In this document: in pieces, positions 34,878 through 47,635 of the stretch | Position numbering within the stretch: the first letter of the stretch is position 1 | Layout of the letters: each line of letters opens with the position of its first letter | Source of the DNA: Lingula anatina | Taxonomy: Eukaryota; Brachiopoda; Lingulata; Lingulida; Lingulidae | Direction of reading: 5' to 3' | DNA: 64,000 nucleotides | Assembly: GCF_001039355.2 (NCBI RefSeq) | Contig: NW_019774825.1 | Location: forward strand, 391,752-455,751 | Program-made: the position numbers and the translations under genes | The notes under the pieces: model-generated | What the model was told of the DNA's origin: nothing | Database searches by the model: none | What the model saw: only the letters and a program-made list of their open reading frames with translations

Positions 34878-35295
34878 TTACCTTTCTAAGCCCAACTCGA
34901 TGAATAGAAAAATATGTACAGTACGCTTGCCAGTTTACTCAATGAAACATGAAATATCAGAATTATAAAATACCATTCAGGACAAGAGGCAGAGTTGCCC
35001 TCAGTGGATTAATAGATAAGAGTCATAACCAGCATAATAAGGTGTCACAACAATTGTGAATTAGAGTGGAATATATAACCTGATAACAAGACTTACATAA
35101 CAACCCTTTCACGCACGTGGACTGACATGCTCTACAGCTGAACTTTCATGTGAGCTTTAAGTAATTCAGCAACAAAATGAATGGTGAAGTTTTTAATGGT
35201 CAAGGTGACATTTTGAAATATTGACTATGTTGGTAAATAATGGCAGTGGTTGTCTTGACTATACAACAGGCAATTCAGCTGTCATCTAACCACTC

Positions 35296-35315
35296 CTCTC
35301 TCTCTCTCTCTCTCC
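35296..35315. repeat. (CT)n microsatellite (copy C1)
   Basis: Short CT run. The counterpart at 38901-38928 in copy C2 is longer, as expected of a polymorphic microsatellite. Confidence 0.85.
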
Positions 35316-36297
35316 ATTTATTAACTATAGATATTTTTACAAACAGGAAATGAAAACATTAATAACACACCCACAATCTTAGTTTCATCCAGTGTGCTTA
35401 GCAAATCAATAAAGGGTACATTCCCTACATAAAAGCTCATTCAGTGACTGGTATAACATCTTCTCTCTAATTGTTATAGTTCTAAAAATATCTATTATCT
35501 GTTTTTATTTCATTATATTTACCAAGAGGAAAAAAGGGAAAACAAGCAATTTAGCAGTCAGGGAAGGACGGGATAAGCCTTAATTAAAGAAGCACTGCTC
35601 ATAATGTTGTGTACAGAACCAATCAATATCTTAGCTAAAAGTATAGGCGAATAATAGTCTCCGTGTTGACTCTGGCAATTTTCTTTTGTATGGGTGTTGT
35701 TAACTGCAAATGCCAATAGCTCAGAATCATAGCAACCATGCAGTTGGTGCAAATCTGATTTATAATCTGCAATTTTATATTTTCCAGAAATATTTAGATA
35801 ATTTAATTAAATTCTCTAGCTACTAGTACATTGATTTGACCTTTAAACGAAGTGGACTGGTTATCAGACTGATAATATTCTTCCCTTTTCAACCAATTGC
35901 ACTCTGCTTTATTTATCATATGCAACTGCATGCTCCTTGTATATTATATTAAAATTTAGTTTTCTTCATCCTTTTAAAATATCTTTTAATTTTTTTTTCT
36001 CAAACATAAAAGTGGGTCAGCTCATTTCATCTATGATAAAATGGGAAAAGTTTGGGTCTAAAGAAAAATTCTGTAGGAGTGCTATTAATGCATGATTTTT
36101 CATGACAGATGCTACTAGTACATGTATAACAGAAGATGACATGATATGGTATGATTTAAGAAAATTATATACATAATTTACTGGTATTATTATAGTAATT
36201 TTGATGAAATGATGAATTAAGTCAATGTCTTACCAATCAAATACTAATCTTCACAGAATAAAGGCCAACCGTAAAATATTAAAAATTCGGTACTTTT

Positions 36298-36298
36298 N
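36298..36298. other. Single-N assembly junction
   Basis: One ambiguous base between the two copies of repeat C. Confidence 0.9.
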
Positions 36299-38896
36299 CT
36301 CGGCATGCTTGATATGTTCAGACAGATGCAGAGCTCTTCATTTAGAACTTTTCAGATACTATTAAGCTAGTAGCATCACAATCAGAACTGTCATTGGCAA
36401 AGACAACATGTTTTGACTTAAAGACAATTGTAATTTTTTGGATAATTCAACTCCCATATTGTGAAAAAGGATTACTAGTAACTAATTGTGGAAAAAGTCT
36501 CAGCCATGATTTTGATGCATGTGCACCTTTGTACATTCTCAAGCATCCACGCACATGTACACATATACATAAGATCACCCTTCTTCCTTTATCGTGTCTT
36601 AATAACTCATACTGCATACATTCAATGATAAAAATAATATATATATATATATATATAATAATTACTCACTTTTCATTCAGAGTTGATCATCATTGCTATC
36701 TAGACAGCATTTCTGCGATTTGCGTTTAAAGACAACTGTTACAGATAAACAAAATATAAGGTCCACGTTACATCTTAATGTGTACAGTCTTTATCATTGG
36801 TCAAGGTCTTTTTGATATATATACTTTAAAGGTATACAGGTGTTTACGTTCACATGCATGTGGCAGTGACACTAATCAACAATTCACGATTTGGCAAAAA
36901 AAAAAAAAAAAAAAAAAATCATACTTACAGAGACAACAGTTCGGTTAAGTCAAAATTAGTCAAAAGACAAAGGATTTACATGTATATACTAGTATATGTA
37001 TGTCCCTGTCTTCCAGCAAAATTTCTACAAAAGATCTGCTTATACAACGTAGGTCCCACAAATGACCTTGTTCATAAAAAGGAGGAAATGTGCCAAGTGC
37101 CCTGTTATGTACTTTACATAATATCATAACACATGATTACTTGCTTATTGCAATGGTACTAGTAGGTACTCCTCATAGCTAGTAGCAATGCCTGTGAAAA
37201 TAGTGAATATTCAAAATTTATAGGTCTATTTAAATCTCTGCCATGAAACAGAAGTAAACAAAGTAAAGATTTCTATTGACAAAATTCAATATTTTTCAAT
37301 GTGACGTTTTCAGCATTATCTTTTCAAACCACTTTCAATCATTTTCTGGGCTCAGTTATGCAACCGGGTACTGGTATTGATCTCAATGAAAGTAGAACTC
37401 CACACATAGTATATATGTGTTTTTGACATCAATGGCATGTCAGCAGTACATATTGCACATAACAATGGGTGGAGATCCATACCACTTGCACCAGAGTGAT
37501 ATAACTCTATGTGCATACTGACATACTTGTTTTCCACTTCAACCATACAGTAGAGCTAGTACAAATACATCAGATCTCTTTCAAGCCAGTTGCCAGCAGA
37601 ATGAGTACTAGTCCATAAAACCAGCATCAAATGTAGAACACACGAGGTGTGGATACTGGTTTACATAATGGCAACAATCATTTAGGCAACTTTTACATAA
37701 TCAGAAAAAAATCCAATCATTCACAGCAAATCTGTGTTTATACGGGTGGGTTTTATACGGTTTAAAAGATCCCGATTATCATGCATTGACAACATATAGT
37801 GGCCTGACAAGAAAGGGTCTTTTTATGTTATAATTGCTATTGTATGGCCCACTGAGTGTTACCATGAACTATGGATGGAAATACATACAATATATAAACA
37901 TGCTGTGGCCTTTGAGAGGAAGACTGGGCATACATACAAATACCATCTTTCCAGTTCAGTGAATGAAATGCCAAGGATTTAACAAAGAGCACTGAGCCTT
38001 GGTCACGTCAGGGAATCATATCATACGATATAACTCCCAGCTGGTCACGTTTAACCATGTCTATCACAGGTTGAACAAAACAATACATGTAAGACCAAGA
38101 GCACCTGTTTACAAGTCGTACCAACTAGTATGGTAGGTTGGCCCTTCTGACAATGCACTTGGACAATGTGACAATGTGTAATTAACAATTCATATCTTCA
38201 TAGTTCAGGCCAGGGGTACAAAAATAATCTGACTATAAATTGTCACTTAGAGGGAGTTTCAAGTCCCCTTACTAATCCAGGGTAATCAGCTAAGAGACAC
38301 CTTAAACGTGACAGTTATCTCTAAATTGTAAACAAACAAGGTTCAATATATATCTTTGTCAGTCCATCTTGCCATCCTATTCAATACGAATCTATACAGG
38401 GTTTACATGGATCAAACAATTAAATCTAAACTAACCCAAGAGTGGAAAATTCACCTTTTCCCATTGGCATTCCATTATAATTGTTACAATTAGCCTTACC
38501 TTTCTAAGCCCAACTTGATGAGTAGAAAAATATGTACGCTTGCCAGCGTACTCATTGAAACAGAATTATAAAACACCATTCAGGATGAGATGCAGAGTTG
38601 TAATGTGTGGATTAACAGATAATAGTCATAACCAGCATAATAAGGTGTCACAACAATTGTGAATTAGAGTGGAATATATAACCTGATAACAAGACTTACA
38701 TAACAACCTTTTCATGCACGTGGATTGACATGCTCTACAGCTGAACTTTCATGTCAGCTTTAAGTAATTCAGTAACAAGATGAATGGTGAAGTTTTTAAT
38801 GGTCAAGGTGACATTTTGAAATATTGACTATGTTGGTAAATAATGGCAGTTGTTGTCTTGACTATACAACAGGCAATTCAGCTGTCATCTAACCAC

Positions 38897-38933
<37 letters not shown>

Positions 38934-39655
38934 TTAACTATAGATATTTTTACAAGCAGGAAATGAAAACATTAATAACACACCCACAATCTTAGTTTCA
39001 TCCAGTGTGCTTAGCAAATCAATAAAAGGTACATTCCCTACATTAAAGCTCATTCAGTGACTGGTATAACATCTTCTCTCTCATTGTTATAGTCCTAAAA
39101 ATATCTATTACTGTATCTGTTTTTATTTCATTATATTTACCAAGAGGAAAAAAGGGAAAACAAGCAATTTAGCAGTCAGGGAAGGACGGGATAAGCCTTA
39201 ATAAAAGAAGCACTGCTCATAATGTTGTGTACAGAACCAATCAATATCTTAGCCAAGTATAGGCGAATAATAGTCTCCGTGTTGACTCTGGCAATTTTCT
39301 TTCGTATGGGTGTTGTTAACTGCAAATGCCAATAGCTCAGAATCATAGCAACCAGTTGGTGCAAATCTGAAAATGTGCAATTTTATATTTTCCAGAAATA
39401 TTTAGATAATTTAATTAATCCTCTAGCTACTAGTACATTGATTTGACCTTTAAACGAAGTGGATAGTCCAGCTGGTTATCAGACTGATATTAATATCCTT
39501 CCCTTTTCAACCACTCTGCTTTATTTATCATATGCAACTGCATGCTCCTTCTATATTATATATAAATTATATTAAAATTTGGTTTTCTTCATCCTTTTAA
39601 AATATCTTTTAATTTTTTTTCTCAAACATAAAAGTGGGTCAGCTCATTTCATCTA

Positions 39656-40053
39656 TGATAAAATGGGAAAAGTTTGGGTCTAAAGAAAAATTCTTTTTTT
39701 TTATTAAACATATATAAACACAATACAGCACATTACAAAGAAGACAAACATACAAGAACATGCAATACATCACAGAATAAGAAAACACACTTCAGTACAA
39801 ATACAAACAATACACTACATCAGTACAGTTTTATAACTTAAAAGTGTATGTATTGTATTAAATTATAAAACTGTACTGAAGTACTAGTAGTGTATCGTTT
39901 TGTATTTGTACTGAAATGTGCTTTCTTATTCTGTGATGTATTGCATGTTCTTGTATGTTTGTCTTCTTTGTAATGTGCTGTATTGTGTTTATATATGTTT
40001 AATAAAAAAAAAAAAGAATTTTTCTTTAGACCCAAACTTTTCCCATTTTATCA
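39656..40053. repeat. Long palindrome at the LINE insertion (arms about 185 bp)
   Basis: The left arm (39656 to about 39840) runs from TGATAAAATGGGAAAAGTTT through TATTAAACATATATAAACAC to TACAGTTTTATAA. The right arm (about 39860-40053) is its reverse complement at roughly 95%. The arms include about 39 bp of host flank (39656-39694), so host sequence is present inverted inside the insertion. Confidence 0.88.
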
Positions 40054-40760
40054 TGTATGTATTGTATTAAAATACAATACATACACTTTTATGGGTGCAC
40101 AGTCACTGAAATATTATTTTATTATTGTATAACGTACAATACAATATACAAAATTCTTCAGTACATTACAGAGTACATTACAAACTGAACAATATGTGAA
40201 CAAAGCAAAGTGATACTGTGCACCACTATACGAACTAGAGATATAATAGATTGTGTGTCTTAATATAATATAGTGTATATGCACATTCGTACACACATTT
40301 TTCACATACAGCCTCACACATCCGAAGGCGCACGCACACTGTAGTGCACACAAATACTTATAATACAGATGCTCAGTCACTGAAATACTGATCTTATTTT
40401 GAGCAAGAAATAAAAATACATATTATAAACAGTTTTGTTTTGTTATTCCGCTAATATCTTATCAATATTTAGCCAAATCTGTTGTATGTTAGTTCGTTTC
40501 GCTTGAGGATACATGTATAATGAGAACCTGGTAATATTTCCATAGCATCTGACATATATTGTATTAACCCTATCCAAGTGGGGGGGTCGGATCTGGACCT
40601 GCATATGCTTATGTATTTCTTAGTTATCAATGTAAGTAAATACAGGCCTTCTACTTTGAATTGTTGTACAAGACCAAATAAGAACACTTTGGGATGCCTC
40701 TCTATATAGTATATTCATCTTCATACTTTCCCTTATAGCATTAATAAGGCAAGTCCAGAT
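39695..40760 (-). mobile_element. LINE-derived insertion with 12-bp target duplication
   Basis: Absent from copy C1. Flanked by AAGAAAAATTCT at 39683-39694 and 40761-40772. The left edge starts with a T run (poly(A) tail on the minus strand). Minus-strand sequence at 40687-40440 reads as a plausible end of an L1/Tx1-like RT protein (GLVQQF, then SRSDPPTWIGLIQYMSDAME), with a frame break just before the last residues IWLNIDKILAE. So it is a 5'-truncated, defective LINE. The 3' end is rearranged into a long palindrome (39656-40053). Confidence 0.72.
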
Positions 40761-40867
40761 AAGAAAAATTCTGTAGGAGCGCTATTAATGCATGATTTTT
40801 CATGACAGATGCTACTAGTATAACAGAAGATGACATGATATGGTATGTTTTAAGAAAATTATATACA

Positions 40868-40999
40868 TAATTTACTGGTCTTATTATAGTAATTATGATG
40901 AATTAAGTCAGTGTCTTACCAATCAAATAATAATTTACTGGTCTTATTATAGTAATTTTAATGAAATGATGAATTAAGTCAGTGTCTTACCAATCAAAT
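40868..40999. repeat. 63-bp tandem duplication in copy C2
   Basis: TAATTTACTGGTCTTATTAT starts at 40868 and again at 40931 and continues through GTCTTACCAATCAAATA in both. Copy C1 has a single unit near 36176-36245. Confidence 0.88.
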
Positions 41000-41900
41000 A
41001 CTAATCTTCCCAGAATAAGGCCAACCGTAAAATATTAAAAATTCTCAACCCGCGTTCTTGAATATTTCAAATTACAAATCACTTGTTTGTCCTTCAGGTT
41101 AGCATTACCAACAAAAACCCACACAACACTCTCTTTTTATCTAAGCTTCGCCAGTAAGTAAAGAAGCACAGTTTTAAATAGCAAAATTATTATAAAATTA
41201 CTAGTATATAGCAAGCAAGGTCCCTCCCACTACGCAACCAAGTTAGAAAATAACTTAACACACACCGCTTCAAATCCCTTACTAATGTGCACTCACCTTT
41301 CCCGAGTGGAGAAATTATTTATATAGTTATCATAAATATCAAACATCCCTTTCCACAATCAAAATCTGTCTAAACATGGACAAAACACACCATACAGTTA
41401 CTACTCCATATGCTTACCGTGATTTGCATCCTGTCGGCGGTAACATGTCAATTTCGTGCCAAGGTCAAGGTCGATGTAATTGCGCTAGGTGAGACAAACT
41501 TCGTTGGACTAGGAGGAGACAAACTAATACAATTGATAGATGAATTGTTAACAGATCCCTTTAGGAACAGAAAGGCCCAAGTCAGTGGTCATTAAAAACG
41601 TGCATTTTGACCCTAATAGTATAAGCCGCTTAACTTTATTTTAATAAAATTTATTTAAAAAACAATAAAATTATCCTTATAAGCCTATCTCTTTCTGTAT
41701 CTTAGGGGCCTACTTAGTCGACGTTTTTGAGTTCATTTCGCAATTTTTCAAAACGAAAGATATTCTACCAAATCGGATAAAATCGATGAGAATAGAAAAT
41801 ATCAAAGAACAGAAAAACTCGATCTTCAACCAAGGACTATTATCAAAATGAATCAAGTCAAAGTTATTGCAGAAAATACAATGCGGTGTAGCGTGACAGA

Positions 41901-42036
41901 GAGTCCCCTATGATAGAGAGTCCGCTTCCCATTCATTTGTACAGATAAGCCTCGCCCTAGATTTTGACTCACTTTGGTAAGGCTAACCCTAACCAGTATA
42001 ACTGAATGGAGGGCGGACTTTCTGTTAGACGGACCT
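41901..42036. mobile_element. Possible short MITE
   Basis: The left arm GAGAGTCCGCTTCCCATTCA and the inverted right arm GAAAGTCCGCCCTCCATTCA are preceded by a related GTCC block on both sides. The arms together cover much of a 136-bp element. No clear target duplication. Confidence 0.5.
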
Positions 42037-42850
42037 TTAGTTTCGTTACACCGGTATAAAAACAACGTTCAGGCAACTGAGTAGGCCTAATCCTGGTCGA
42101 AGACAAGGGGAGTTCTTGTGGACTTTTTGTACTTTTATCATTTAAGTGACAAGAAAGAAAGAAAGGAAAGAAAGAAAGAAAAGAAAAGAAATATGGAACA
42201 TGTTGGTTACCGCACCGTACTGTTAAGCCTACCAGTGGATAATGGGTTTGGATAGAGGTGCATGCACTTTTCAATATGTCCGCGTCGGTGGCGCGTGGTG
42301 TCAGCGTGGTAATTCAAAGTTTTGATCATACATATCAACAACTATGGGCTAATCTGGAACTGAAGTAGACGAAATTTTGTGTCTGGACTTTTGGCACACC
42401 GGGACTTCAGTTATTGACCTACATGTAGGCTTCATTTTCTAACAAACCTTAACTGATACCTATTCTGATGAATAATGAATTGAAAAAAAAAGGTTTTGTT
42501 TCTTTCACAGCAAGATAAGCAAAAACAAATTAAACGCCCCGCATGCAACCACGCTTTCAGTTCATAATTTAAGTCCTAGCAATTACAATAACTTCTTTAT
42601 CTGTTTTTATGAAAGGTATGATTTAAAAATTAACTAGAATTTGATTACGTCTTTGGGAATTTATTTCATGGTTTTTGACGTATTGACTCAAATCATATTG
42701 TACGCAGCATCGCAGACACAGCAAGTTTCCACTAAATACTTTTATCAATTCAAACGGATGCTGTTACTGCCCGAGCAGTTTTGCCGTGGGTGACGTGCGA
42801 GTGTGTTGGTGACGTGTTCCTGCCTGTGGGACGTGTGCAAGAGGGCCAAA

Positions 42851-42949
42851 GGGGGGGGGGGGGGGGGGTGATGTCCCCAGCGTGCACGCTGTAAGTGAAA
42901 CTTGACATTAAGTCTTCTTTCGTATGTATATATTTTATGCACATGTGGG

Positions 42950-42998
<49 letters not shown>
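42851..42998. repeat. Poly(G) (18) and poly(A) (49) homopolymers
   Basis: A G run at 42851-42868 and an uninterrupted A run at 42950-42998. No LINE or SINE body could be recognised next to the A run. Confidence 0.95.
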
Positions 42999-43000
<2 letters not shown>

Positions 43001-44179
43001 ACGTAGTTATTCCGAACACAAATTACTTTCCCATATATCTACGACATGGGCGGCAGACCCCGTATGAGAGATGTTTATTTTCAACAGAACGGCAGATACC
43101 GGTACATACAGTTGCATGTTTGACATTTTTCATTACAAGCCATGTTTGATTTCCGTACATGTAACAAAAAATTCCCATTAGAATTTTCCCAGTGAATGCT
43201 TTTGTAAGCAGAAACCACATAATCTTTTAATATACATCTTGGTCTATAGACCCAATTTGAGAAACCACACTGGCGTAATTTCCTTTTTTAACCAAATAGA
43301 AAGCACGAAAAATATAAAAAAAAAAATGAAACTTCTCAACTTTGCTCGATACCCTCCAATCTTAATAATAGACGTTGTATAATAAAATCGATTCTCGGTA
43401 TTTTTATCTTCTTTTAAGCAATGATTCACCAAATACACCGGCGTGGGCATCACTGTATAAAAACAATTTCGTGATACAATTTTCTAGGAGCTTAAGGAGA
43501 TCAACACCTCCTTTAAACACGAAGAGCAAAGCTTAGCTGGGACCCGAACATGTCAATCTCTTAATCTCAGTCGTCTCACTTGGACTCAAAATGCACAGAT
43601 ATGACGACAAGTCAAAGTTAGCAAAGTCATCTATTTGTTCCAATGCGATAGGGGTTAGCTAAGCTTCCTTTCGCCAGGCGATAAAACGTTTCTGATAAGT
43701 CTACTAGGGCAATCGAGAAACGAAATCCATATCTAGATAGTGAGATTAAGAAGAAATAGATGGGTTGGGTAACGCCAAATCGAAATATCAAACACATGAA
43801 AAATGAGCTCTGCACAGTCATATGTCTTGTGTATCAGCCTACACACCCTTGAACCTGACCTAAACAGAACTGGTTCAGCTCCTTTTTATTCTTTCAACTC
43901 CAATGGAACAGAGGCTTATCGATGGATGTGGAACCGCAGCTTGTGTTTGTTTCATGTAGCGAGAAAAGAGAAAGTTCCATTCATACATCAAGTTCAAACA
44001 TACATATGAGGATTTGTCAGGTTAAGACCCAATTTGCGGCCACGAAAAAAAAAAAGCAAAATTTTTGATGACTTGCACGTATACACCTGATAAATGCTTC
44101 AACATCGGGTAGTGTCAAGTAGGTTAAGAAACGCACGACATTAAAATACCAACGTTACCTTTGGTTAACAGCAGCGATT

Positions 44180-44290
44180 AAATCAAAATCAATGTTAATT
44201 GAATCAATGCTGATTTTGATAAACAGTTGTATTCCGGATAATGGTTCAAAGTTTGAGCCATTACCCGAAGTAAAAGTGTTTATCAACTAC
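44180..44290. repeat. Two adjacent fold-back sequences
   Basis: First hairpin: ATCAAAATCAATGTT with ATCAAAATCAGCATT inverted (44182-44220). Second hairpin: arms 44213-44250 and 44251-44290, with TTGATAAACA, CGGATAATGGTTCAAA and their inverted counterparts meeting with almost no loop. Confidence 0.7.
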
Positions 44291-46768
44291 AAATATAACA
44301 TCCGAGATGAACGTACAATCTAAATGCAAGTTCAGCGCTGTAACTCGGTCCAAAGTTTTGGACGACCTATCTGCTTGTTTCCTATAGTTTTTAGATACGA
44401 CAGTCTCAATCTTAAGGCTTAAAAAAGCAAGAAAAGAGAAAGAAACTTGCGTGTTTCAACAAGATATCTAAGCAAAGCAGAAGAAAGTATCTCCTTATCT
44501 TGGTGAACTTTGCATACAGTGTTCAGACGTTTAGGACTTAATTTCCGGCGAATATAACACCAAGTTGCAATATGGCGCGATTTAACCAACCGGCTGCGAT
44601 TAATCTGAGTAGCATTACGTGCGATTGTGTAAAAGGGAAGATCTTCATTGGCACCTGATTGAGTTCTTAAGGCAAAAATACCACATATCGGTTTTCGGTA
44701 TCCGTGTTTCGTCACGCAATCGGCCTACTGTCTGAAAATTAAATCGCTGCTCCATTTTTCAGAGGGTTCCAGAGCTTTAAAAAATGGCAATCTTTTTGCT
44801 GGAGGTTTAAATTACCGGCAGGTGTTTACAATGGGGAAATTAGAATGGAATTATGCTCTTGCATTGTGACCAAAGTGTGAACACTGGGGGATACACAATA
44901 TTATGAAATGCAGACTATATATTTTTTATTGTTCTAACTGTAAATTTATGAGGTTTTCCTTCTCAGATTTGCCAAAGCCAATTTAATGATCACATGGGGA
45001 CGTTTTAGTTTCAAGCTGGTCTGTCGTTGAGCATGGTACGAAACACACTGGGGAGACTTTATTACAGACTTTATTCGCCCCGGACTCTGAAATCCCTTGA
45101 TGAAAAGCAAAATGGAATACAACACTTACTTACCTCCCTCTAAAAACAAACAAATACATAAACAAATAAATAAATAAATTAGGTTGTTATTTTCATGTTC
45201 TGATGAAGAGAGTTACTTCGAAATCAAGAAAATGTAAAAGATTGCAAATTATGGGTTAAACTATCGTTTTACAGATTTTTTTTCATGATTTTCATTTCGA
45301 GTTGACTTATTAGTATATGTATCCGACATACATCCCATATATAAACCAAGAATGTCTCAATTTACTTGCAAATGCTCTACGACTTGGTTACTGCGAGAAT
45401 TTTCAACAAGAATTATAAGAAAACTAAAACTCTGAAAATATATTATCACGTATCATTTATTATTTGTACATAGTACATGTAACAATATTTTTTGTATTAC
45501 TCCAAAGCAGTACAAAAGCTTTAATATTAGCACCTTGTTCTCGTCTAAAAATATCTAACTTTCACGTGCATCTTAACTAGAACTATGTATGCTTAAATTC
45601 CCGCCAGACTTCTTGATTTAAGATGGGAACAGGCAGTAGTTTAACAAAAAAAGGCTTTTATGACGAAGTTAACAGCCATAAAGTGTAAAATAATGACGAA
45701 CTTACGTGACGAAGATGCGTTTCGAAGACAAGAGCACTGATAGAAATAATTATGTCAATCAATTGTTGTGCATCCACTTCTTCCACGCTCACTTAGTGTG
45801 CAGAATTCCATATACTGTATTTGTTCTTGTACAGGACCGTAGGGTAGGAAAATACCATGGTAGGGGGGATTTATTGAAAGCCTACAATACATGCAAACAA
45901 GTTTTTTGTGCAAAATGTACCGCCTTTGTACACGTTAGGACGGTGACTGAAAGCAAAATAACTTCAGTTGGACTTGGTGAAAGGAGAAGGGAAACACTTT
46001 TTAAAGACACCCCAAAGATATATTTAATTTTTTTTCTGTGAGAGTAATTACTCCCCTTGGCTGTCCCAGCCTCCCCCTCCCCCTGGCAGCCTACGGCCCT
46101 GTTGTGAATGTATGGTTATACAGACTGCAGTATCACTGTACTTCAAAATTAAAGTCACGGGGGCTACATGTATATATATTGGTTTTGATTGCACTTGCGC
46201 CATATATATTTTCTAAATGCCATCTTCACCAGCGGCAGTCGTTCCAAATCCGGTACCCAAAAACGAGAAACGAGTCTTTCAGATTGAAAAAAAAAAAAAA
46301 AACATTTGCTGGCGCTTATCATCCCCCCTCTGGTCATCATATGCGATCTCCAGTGTCGCTGCTTTTTTTGTCAAACCTAAGCAAATTAAAATGTCCTTAA
46401 ATAGTCTGTTAACTCATATGTAGCTTAACAAATCACAATCAATCAACTTTTTTTCATAAAAATACTCAATGGCATTACACAAATGCCTGCTGATGGCCAT
46501 TTCGGTACCTCAAAGACATTGTCTTTTAAACAGTGTTAATAGCTTAATTAAATGCCTTGTCAACATGCACGCATTAACGGAATTTCATTGGCTGACTGTA
46601 ACACGACAAAGTTTTTTTCATAATTCCAAATAAAGAGTTAATTTACATTATTTCTCGTCGCATTCATTATGCTTTTAAACAATATACTGATCGGTTTTTG
46701 ACCATGTCATCAGACGACACAATTATTATAACAAGTTTGCAATCGTATGAATCTGCTTCGGGACGGGC

Positions 46769-46790
46769 GGGGGGGGGGGGGGGGGGGGGG
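46769..46790. repeat. Poly(G) tract
   Basis: Uninterrupted run of 22 G on the plus strand, preceded by GGACGGGC. Confidence 0.95.
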
Positions 46791-47635
46791 ATAAAACAGA
46801 AAATAGTAGTCAAGGAAAATTGAACAGTAATGTGTAGGATAAAGTGAAGGCAAATTGTTTGAGGTTAATGAAGACAAAATTGTTTGGGGTTAATCTTGTT
46901 TCGCGTGTTTTGCTGTTTTTTCTGGGAAGAAGAAGGGAGAACCTTATAAATAGGCGGAGGTGGTGGGGAAGGGTGAGGCGTTCCCATAGGCCCCAAAAGG
47001 ACACGTCAATGCAATTAGTCGTCTGGTGACGCGTTCCATCATCAATTTTGTCTGTGTTGTAGATTAATCATTTCAGTATAAAAGGGAACGGTATTACACC
47101 GCAATTAGGACGCCCACACAGTTATGTTGTTATACATTACAGTTCAAAATCGACTCTCACCACACACTGCAATTTCGGAACGTGTCATCAAAATTTCGTT
47201 AACATCAATATGCTTAATTCCAACTCCATTTCAGAACTTATCCTATCTCTGATTCAATAAAATGATAACCATCTATGTTAACATTGGTGTATTAATTATT
47301 CATACCTCAATCAATATCGTATTCGTTTCAACATAAAAAGGGGCCTACTCAAATGCATATCTGTTGTCTAACGTCTTAATAACAATATAATAACAGATGT
47401 ATACAATGGGGATATGTTCTATATAATATGAAATTTATGAATGTAAATACTCAGAACTAGAAACTCTCATAACGCTCATAAGTGGTAGTGCGTACAGCGT
47501 CTGCCACACACTTTAGTATCCCAACGCGCACATCTCGATGTTGAAATGGCGTCATTACGTTGACAAATGCCCAAAAGGAACTCTTTGTCATAGCACCATT
47601 GCTTTTAACTGTCCTACTGTTTGAACTACCTCTAA

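Larger units (their letters stand above)
31508..36287. repeat. Long direct repeat C, copy 1 (about 4.8 kb)
   Basis: Starts at GGCATGCTTGATATGTTCAG and ends at CGTAAAATATTAAAAATT shortly before the single N at 36298. It corresponds to 36302-41043. It carries two insertions absent from copy 2 (32763-33743 and 34652-34877). It lies upstream of the GPR155 start and may include that gene's 5' flank. Confidence 0.93.
36302..41043. repeat. Long direct repeat C, copy 2 (about 4.7 kb)
   Basis: Counterpart of 31508-36287. It lacks both transposon insertions of copy 1 (empty sites at about 37571 and 38496) but carries a 1.07 kb LINE-derived insertion (39695-40760) and a 63-bp tandem duplication (40868-40999) not seen in copy 1. 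Confidence 0.93.
41044..47635. other. Gene-free intergenic region between GPR155 flank and the GPCR
   Basis: No supported coding region. Contains poly(G) and poly(A) tracts (42851-42998, 46769-46790), a GAAA-rich tract near 42150-42190, a possible MITE at 41901 and fold-backs at 44180-44290. Confidence 0.5.
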
